DNA of 64,000 bases, from assembly GCA_021325375.1 (NCBI GenBank), contig JAJPHG010000015.1, forward strand, positions 31,531-95,530. The letters are read 5' to 3'. Under the pieces are notes generated by a model, which made no database searches, was not told the origin of the DNA, and saw only the letters and a program-made list of their open reading frames with translations. This stretch comes from Alphaproteobacteria bacterium. GTDB lineage: Bacteria > Pseudomonadota > Alphaproteobacteria > Micropepsales > Micropepsaceae. This document shows, piece after piece, positions 59,635 through 64,000 of this stretch; within the stretch, counting starts at the first letter, position 1, and each line of letters starts with the position of its first letter. Made by a program: the position numbers and the translations under genes.

Positions 59635-60597
59635 TTACCCAAACCGCTTTTTCAGCCACGCGATGATCGCCTGGTTCGTCTCGTCCGGCTTCTCCTGCTG
59701 GGTCCAGTGGCCGCAATCCTTGATCAGCACGCGCTCGAGGTCGGGGACGAAGCGTTCCATGCCGTCGGTGAGCGAGGGCGGAAGGACCACGTCGTCCTCG
59801 GCCATGATCATCAGGCCGGGGACGTGGACGCGCTGCTCCATCGTGCCGGACTGCTCCCAGTTGCGCGTCAGGTTGCGGTACCAGTTGATGCCGCCGGTGA
59901 AGCCGGTGCGCGTATAGGCGTCGACGAAGACCTTCATCTCCTCGTCGTTCAGCAGCAACTGGCCGCGGAAGCCGGACTCGTCGCCTTCGATCGCGTGCAC
60001 CAGCTCGAAATTCTTGAGCTCCGGCGGGAGCTGCGCGAACTCGCTCGCCTTGACCAGGTTCTTGCGCATGAAGAAGCGGAACGTCTTGCCGACGTCCTTG
60101 GCCAGCACCGCGTCGGCTACTCCGGGCTTCTGGAAGAAGACGACGTAGTTGTTCTCGCCGCGCAGCGCTTTGAGGCCCATGATCGGATCGATCGGCGGCC
60201 GCGACAGGAACGGCGTGTTGACGCCGATGACGCCCTTGACGCGGTCGCGGTGATAGATCGGCATCTGCCACACGACGAGCCCGCCCCAATCGTGGCCGAC
60301 GAAGATCGCCTCCTTGATCGCGAACGCATCCAGCATGCCGGCGAGGTCGCCGGTCAGATGCGCCATGTCGTAGTCCTCGATTCGCTCCGGCCGCGACGTC
60401 GCGCCGTAGCCGCGCTGGTCGGGCGCGAGCACGCGGTAGCCTGCGGCCGCGAGCGCCGGAAGCTGATGGCGCCAGGAATAGGCAAGCTCCGGAAAGCCGT
60501 GGCAGAGCACGAGGGGCAGGCCGTCCTTCGGGCCCGCTTCGTACACGGCCATGTCGATGCCGTTGGTCTTGATCATGGTGGGGATGGGAAAATCCAT
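59635..60597 (-). CDS. Epoxide hydrolase-like alpha/beta hydrolase
   Basis: A 320-residue alpha/beta hydrolase of the epoxide hydrolase group. HGFPELAYSWRHQLPALAAA gives the oxyanion HGFPE motif, VGHDWGGLVVWQMP (about residues 99-112) places an aspartate as nucleophile, NWYRNLTRNWEQ supplies a tyrosine that activates the epoxide, MIMAEDDVVLPPSLTD the acid, and IKDCGHWTQQEKPDE the histidine. Dehalogenase activity is less likely because the tyrosine pattern is that of epoxide hydrolases. It follows the FAD oxidoreductase by 12 bases, so they are likely co-transcribed. Confidence 0.91.
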   Translation of the reverse strand: MDFPIPTMIKTNGIDMAVYEAGPKDGLPLVLCHGFPELAYSWRHQLPALAAAGYRVLAPDQRGYGATSRPERIEDYDMAHLTGDLAGMLDAFAIKEAIFVGHDWGGLVVWQMPIYHRDRVKGVIGVNTPFLSRPPIDPIMGLKALRGENNYVVFFQKPGVADAVLAKDVGKTFRFFMRKNLVKASEFAQLPPELKNFELVHAIEGDESGFRGQLLLNDEEMKVFVDAYTRTGFTGGINWYRNLTRNWEQSGTMEQRVHVPGLMIMAEDDVVLPPSLTDGMERFVPDLERVLIKDCGHWTQQEKPDETNQAIIAWLKKRFG

Positions 60598-60609
60598 TTC
60601 GGTCTCCGG

Positions 60610-62058
60610 TCAGGCGAGTTTCAATTTCGAGATCATCTCGGCGCGCTCGGGCCCGAATTTCGGCGGATAGAAGCCGCGCGCGCGCTTGTATTTCTCAGGC
60701 AGCCCCCAGAAGCCGATCAGGCGTGCGACCATGTCCGGGCGCTTCCACCAATCGTTAGGATCGTCGATCATGTGGAAGGCGCGGCTGAAGGCGCGCAGCA
60801 CCGCGATGTCGCCGCGCGTCGCCGGTCCGATCGCGTCCTCGACCAGGCTCTTGATCGCGCGCGCCCGCCACGACGGCTGGTAGTGCGGATCGCGCTCGTT
60901 GGCCGCGCGGCGGATCGCCAGCGTGTCCTGGCGCACCATGGAATCGTAGAACGGGCGCAGCGCCTTGCGCGTATCGGCGGCGAACGTCTCGGCGCGCGCC
61001 GCGGGGTCGCCCGTCGCGTCCAGCACCTCGCGCAGGATATGCGCGTGCACGATGCCGGCCGAGCAGCCGCGTCCATAGAGCGGATTGGTGCGCACCGCCG
61101 CGTCGCCGAGCGCGAAGAAGTTCGCCGGCATGGGACTGTAGCTCCGCCACACGCTTTTCAGGTTGCCCATGGCGAAGACCTGGCTCGCTGGCTCGGCGCG
61201 GGCGGCATCGGTCCAGCGCGCGCAGCCGGGGATCTCGGCGCAGACCCGATCGAACACCTCCGGCTTGACCACCGCCATGCGCAGTTCGGTCTCGATCTCG
61301 GGGATCGCCAGCGTGATCGAGAAATGCCGGTTGTCGGCGGGGAAGACGCCGAACTTGATGTAGCCGAGATCGCCTGCGCCCGGCGTGCCGTCGCGCGTGG
61401 GTTCCTCGGCTCCGTCGCGCAGCCGGTAATGGCGCGTGAAATAGAGGATGCCCGCCGGGCTCTCCTCTTCGCCGACCTTGATGCCGGCCGCGCGCAGCCA
61501 ATCCGGGAACGCGGTGTTGCGGCCGCTGGCGTCGACGGTGAGATCGGCTTGAAGGTCCTCCACCACGCCGCCGCGCTCGACCTTCAAGCCTTTCACGGCG
61601 CCGCCCTCGATGAGGACGCCGCGCACGCCCGCCTCGTCGAGGATGGTGACGTTGGGCAGGCGCTTGACAGTGCGCCGCATCACCAGCTCCAGCGTCGTGC
61701 GCCGGCTGAAGAGGATCGACAGGTCCTCGTCTCCGGGGCGCGGCGTGTAGCTATCGCGCAGCGGCGGCGGCAGGCCGTCCTGGAACGTGAAGATGCGCGC
61801 GCCGCAGTCGGTCAGCTCTTTGAGGAGTGCGGGATAGCGCGTCGCGAGCAACGTCGTCAGCCGTCCCAGGAACACGTGGCTGTGGCGCAGCTGGGTGGCG
61901 CCGCGGCGTTCCCAGTGCAGGAACGCGTCCTCGGCATCGTCCAGTGGCGCTGCGCGGTCGCGGTCGACCAGCGTCACGCGGCGCGTGTCGCCGAGCGCGA
62001 GCGCCGCGCCCAGTCCTGCGATGCCCGCGCCCGTGACAAGGACGTGCTCGCGGCTCAT
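60610..62058 (-). CDS. FAD-dependent oxidoreductase (geranylgeranyl reductase/halogenase-like)
   Basis: A 482-residue flavoprotein. HVLVTGAGIAGLGAALALGD (about residues 5-24) is the dinucleotide-binding GxGxxG, DLTVDASGRNTAFPDWL (about 168-184) the DG-type motif, and NFFALGDAAVRTNPLYGRGC (about 315-334) the FAD-ribityl GD motif. The overall plan is that of group A flavin monooxygenases and tryptophan-halogenase-like oxidoreductases. The substrate is unknown. ATG 62058 overlaps the DUF423 stop as ATGA. Together with the adjacent epoxide-hydrolase-like enzyme it could oxidise then open an olefinic substrate, which is inference. Confidence 0.88.
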   Translation of the reverse strand: MSREHVLVTGAGIAGLGAALALGDTRRVTLVDRDRAAPLDDAEDAFLHWERRGATQLRHSHVFLGRLTTLLATRYPALLKELTDCGARIFTFQDGLPPPLRDSYTPRPGDEDLSILFSRRTTLELVMRRTVKRLPNVTILDEAGVRGVLIEGGAVKGLKVERGGVVEDLQADLTVDASGRNTAFPDWLRAAGIKVGEEESPAGILYFTRHYRLRDGAEEPTRDGTPGAGDLGYIKFGVFPADNRHFSITLAIPEIETELRMAVVKPEVFDRVCAEIPGCARWTDAARAEPASQVFAMGNLKSVWRSYSPMPANFFALGDAAVRTNPLYGRGCSAGIVHAHILREVLDATGDPAARAETFAADTRKALRPFYDSMVRQDTLAIRRAANERDPHYQPSWRARAIKSLVEDAIGPATRGDIAVLRAFSRAFHMIDDPNDWWKRPDMVARLIGFWGLPEKYKRARGFYPPKFGPERAEMISKLKLA

Positions 62059-62423
62059 GAGGCTTTGATCCGCAGGGCTGCGAGCGCGAGCAGCACCCAG
62101 CCCGCGATGAACGCGCCGCCGCCGAACGGCGTCACGTGGAAGAGCCATGGCCGGCCCGTGAACGCGAAGAGGTAGAGCGAGCCGCAGAACAGCACGATGC
62201 CGATGAGGAACGCCCATGCGGAGCAGCGCGCCCATCCCGAAGCACCGGCTTGCATCGCAAGCGCGGCAAGGCCGAGCGCGAGCGCGTGATACATGTGATA
62301 GCGCGACGCCAGATCGAACAGCGCCATGGTCTGCGCGTCGGCATGCAGCGCGTGCTGCGCGACCGCGCCGAGCGCGACCGCGAGCGCGCCGTTGAACGCG
62401 GCTATGGCGAGCCAGATCCTCAT
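62055..62423 (-). CDS. DUF423 family membrane protein
   Basis: A 122-residue protein with four membrane helices, including LAIAAFNGALAVALGAVAQH (start) and FGGGAFIAGWVLLALAAL (end). The N-terminal G-A-x-x-x-H-A-L and the RYHMYHALALGLAALA segment are typical for DUF423 proteins, whose function is unknown. ATG 62423 is used because it overlaps the stop of the M20 gene as ATGA; an ATG four codons earlier lies inside that gene. Confidence 0.9.
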   Translation of the reverse strand: MRIWLAIAAFNGALAVALGAVAQHALHADAQTMALFDLASRYHMYHALALGLAALAMQAGASGWARCSAWAFLIGIVLFCGSLYLFAFTGRPWLFHVTPFGGGAFIAGWVLLALAALRIKAS

Positions 62424-63697
62424 GCGCAGCCGCATCCCCCATGCGCGTGGTCATGCGCGTGCCCGCGGCCCGGCGTCTCGAGCTTGTGCGACGCCTCGAT
62501 CGCCGCCCTGGAGAGCTCCGCGGTCGCGGCGAAATCAGCCTTGGTGCGCGCCAGCAGTCCAGAGTCCGCCATCAGGTCGAGCACGGTCATCGCCATCGAC
62601 TTGGCGCCGTCGATCACCGCCTGGTCGCCTTTCTCGGAGACCGCATGACGCGCGAACTCGGCGTTGTGGATGATGACGTTCAAGGGCGCCACGCCCAGGC
62701 AGGGATGGATCGAGGGCAGGCGGTGGCTGACATTGCCCATGTCGGTCGAGCCGGCATAGCCGGGCGGCAGGTCCTTCACGGGGAAGAACTCCAGCCCCAA
62801 CGCCTCGCCGTTCCTCTGATAGCTCTCCGCCATCGGCCAGTTGGTCTTGAGGTCGAGATAGTTGGTCTCGCCCCAGGTGATCTCGGCGCGGCAGCCGGTG
62901 GCGAGCGCGCCCGCCTCGAAGCAGGCATGCACGCGCTGCTTGAGCGCGAAGAGCTCGCCGGCATCGACCGCGCGCACATAGAAGCGGCACGCGGCGCGCT
63001 CCGGCACGATGTTCGCGGCCAGGCCTCCTTCGGTGATGATGCCGTGGATGCGGTCGGTGTTGCGGATGTGCTGGCGCAGCTGGGCGATCGACTGATAGGC
63101 GGTGACGACGGCGTCGAGCGCGTTCAAGCCGCGATAGGGCATTGCCGAGGCATGCGCCGCGCGGCCGTGGAACACCGCGGTCACGTCGCAGATCGCGATG
63201 CAGGGCATGGTGATGAGGTTAAGGTTGGAGGGATGGATCATCATCGCCGCATCGGCGCGGTCGAACGCGCCCTCGCGCGCCATCAATTCCTTGCCGCCGT
63301 AGCGCTCTTCCGCCGGGGTGCCCAGATAGCGCACGCGGCCGGGAAGCCGTCCGTTCAGCTTCGACAGCGCCAGCGCCGCACCCAGTCCCGCCGTCGCGAT
63401 GATGTTGTGGCCGCAGGCATGGCCGATGCCCGGCAGCGCGTCGTATTCGGAAAGGACCGCGATGGTGGGCCCGCTATCCCTGCCGAATTCGGCCGCATAG
63501 GCGGTCTTCAAACCGAACGCCTCGCGCTGCGTGGCGATGCCGTGCTTCTCGACCGCTTTGGTGAGCCGGTCGGCCGCCTTGAACTCCTCGAGCGCGAGCT
63601 CCGGCTCGGCATGGATCGCGTGGCTGAGCGCCAGCAGCTCCTCGCGCATCGCGTCGACGGCCGCGGCGGCGTCTTTCTTGAGGGCTTCGAGGGACAT
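62420..63697 (-). CDS. M20 family amidohydrolase with His/Cys-rich C-terminal tail
   Basis: A 425-residue metallo-amidohydrolase of the aminobenzoyl-glutamate/hippurate hydrolase group. LSEYDALPGIGHACGHNIIA (about residues 83-102) has metal ligands, YLGTPAEERYGGKELMAREG the catalytic glutamate pair, and MMIHPSNLNLIT and AVFHGRAAHASAMPYRGLNA the dimerisation domain features. The end is unusual: GRGHAHDHAHGGCGCA, a histidine/cysteine cluster suited to binding metal. ATG 63697 gives the conventional N-terminus (MSLEALKKDAAAAVDAMREE). It heads the chain M20-DUF423-FAD oxidoreductase-hydrolase. Confidence 0.92.
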   Translation of the reverse strand: MSLEALKKDAAAAVDAMREELLALSHAIHAEPELALEEFKAADRLTKAVEKHGIATQREAFGLKTAYAAEFGRDSGPTIAVLSEYDALPGIGHACGHNIIATAGLGAALALSKLNGRLPGRVRYLGTPAEERYGGKELMAREGAFDRADAAMMIHPSNLNLITMPCIAICDVTAVFHGRAAHASAMPYRGLNALDAVVTAYQSIAQLRQHIRNTDRIHGIITEGGLAANIVPERAACRFYVRAVDAGELFALKQRVHACFEAGALATGCRAEITWGETNYLDLKTNWPMAESYQRNGEALGLEFFPVKDLPPGYAGSTDMGNVSHRLPSIHPCLGVAPLNVIIHNAEFARHAVSEKGDQAVIDGAKSMAMTVLDLMADSGLLARTKADFAATAELSRAAIEASHKLETPGRGHAHDHAHGGCGCA

Positions 63698-63768
63698 GGC
63701 CGGACCTGCGCGGCTTGAGACGCCACGGATCATAGACAGGCCGCGCGGGCTTTGCGAAGCTTTCGGCC

Positions 63769-64000
63769 ATGGCAAACTTTGCGCAAGGGAATGACGGCGT
63801 CCGCATCGCCTGGGAAGAGGCGGGCGAGGGGGCCGCGATCGTGCTGGTCCACGGCTTTGCGTCCGACCGCGTGCAGAACTGGCGCGCGCCCGGCTGGTAC
63901 CAGACGCTGACGGGGGCGGGGCGGCGCGTCGTGGCGCTGGACTGCCGCGGGCATGGCGAAAGCGGCAAGCCGCACGATCCAGGGTCCTATGGCGATAGGA
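63769..64000 (+). CDS. Alpha/beta hydrolase, partial (cut by window end)
   Basis: Seventy-seven codons of an alpha/beta hydrolase are visible. MANFAQGNDGVRIAWEEAGE is followed by IVLVHGFASDRVQNWRAPGW, with the oxyanion HGF motif, and VVALDCRGHGESGKP, with the usual DxRGHGxS. The nucleophile region lies beyond the window. It is divergent from the M20 gene with 71 bases between the starts, and the substrate cannot be judged. Confidence 0.85.
   Translation, partial: MANFAQGNDGVRIAWEEAGEGAAIVLVHGFASDRVQNWRAPGWYQTLTGAGRRVVALDCRGHGESGKPHDPGSYGDR

Noticed and set aside
59443..62175. A 910-codon + strand open frame
   Set aside because: It covers three well-supported - strand genes (hydrolase, FAD oxidoreductase, DUF423) and has no domain of its own; it also begins inside a repeat.

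Overview
The window looks like a chromosomal segment of a high-GC alphaproteobacterium. The support is the very GC-rich third codon positions, two IalB-family proteins, a compact tyrosine/homogentisate operon, and mosaic palindromic intergenic repeats of the kind common in this class. I cannot fix the genus. I saw no rRNA, tRNA, CRISPR array, integrase, transposase or prophage.

Layout. 1-2846 (- strand): an AI-2E-type permease cut by the window edge, a fumarylacetoacetate-hydrolase-fold enzyme and an XRE regulator. 2993-12221 (+): an exopolysaccharide locus with deacetylase, initiating sugar transferase, WecG-type transferase, flippase, two GT2 enzymes, polymerase/ligase and a Wzz-type protein with a decayed tyrosine-kinase domain. 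Its content resembles a holdfast-type locus without the outer-membrane exporter. 12406-21876 (+): two IalB proteins, then a tripartite RND efflux set (one adaptor, two pumps). 22019-24598 (-): MlaA lipoprotein and a molybdopterin oxidoreductase/cytochrome b561 pair. 24654-25979 (+): a secreted seven-repeat protein. 25984-30717 (-): two acyl-CoA dehydrogenases and a thiolase, split by a low-GC islet of three small unusual genes (28195-29460). 30819-37478: a PLP enzyme, RhlE helicase, a coiled-coil membrane protein, an M1 peptidase and a secreted protein with a protease-like HEVAE motif.

37869-43372 (-) is the tyrosine catabolic operon hpd-hmgA-(sulfotransferase-like gene)-fahA-maiA-marR, preceded by a perfect 22-bp palindrome that is the probable operator. 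43492-50902 holds two tandem paralogous small periplasmic proteins, a copper-type DUF2946/porin-like pair, an alpha-L-fucosidase, a gene remnant, a luciferase-like monooxygenase, a hydrolase and a DUF1287 protein. 51059-55783 (+): D-aminoacylase-type amidohydrolase, TauD-type dioxygenase and acyl-CoA synthetase. 55899-63697 (-): lutABC with an acyltransferase, an epoxide-hydrolase-like enzyme, an FAD oxidoreductase, a DUF423 protein and an M20 amidohydrolase, largely chained by 4-base stop/start overlaps. A partial hydrolase starts at 63769 (+).

The metabolic theme is aromatic, fatty-acid and organic-acid catabolism beside envelope polysaccharide and efflux functions. At least four families of palindromic repeats sit between genes, and in two places a repeat arm supplies the stop codon of the neighbouring gene. 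The most novel material is the low-GC islet at 28195-29460, the Cys-rich fusion on the efflux adaptor, the extra gene inside the tyrosine operon and the paralogous pair at 43492-44218.
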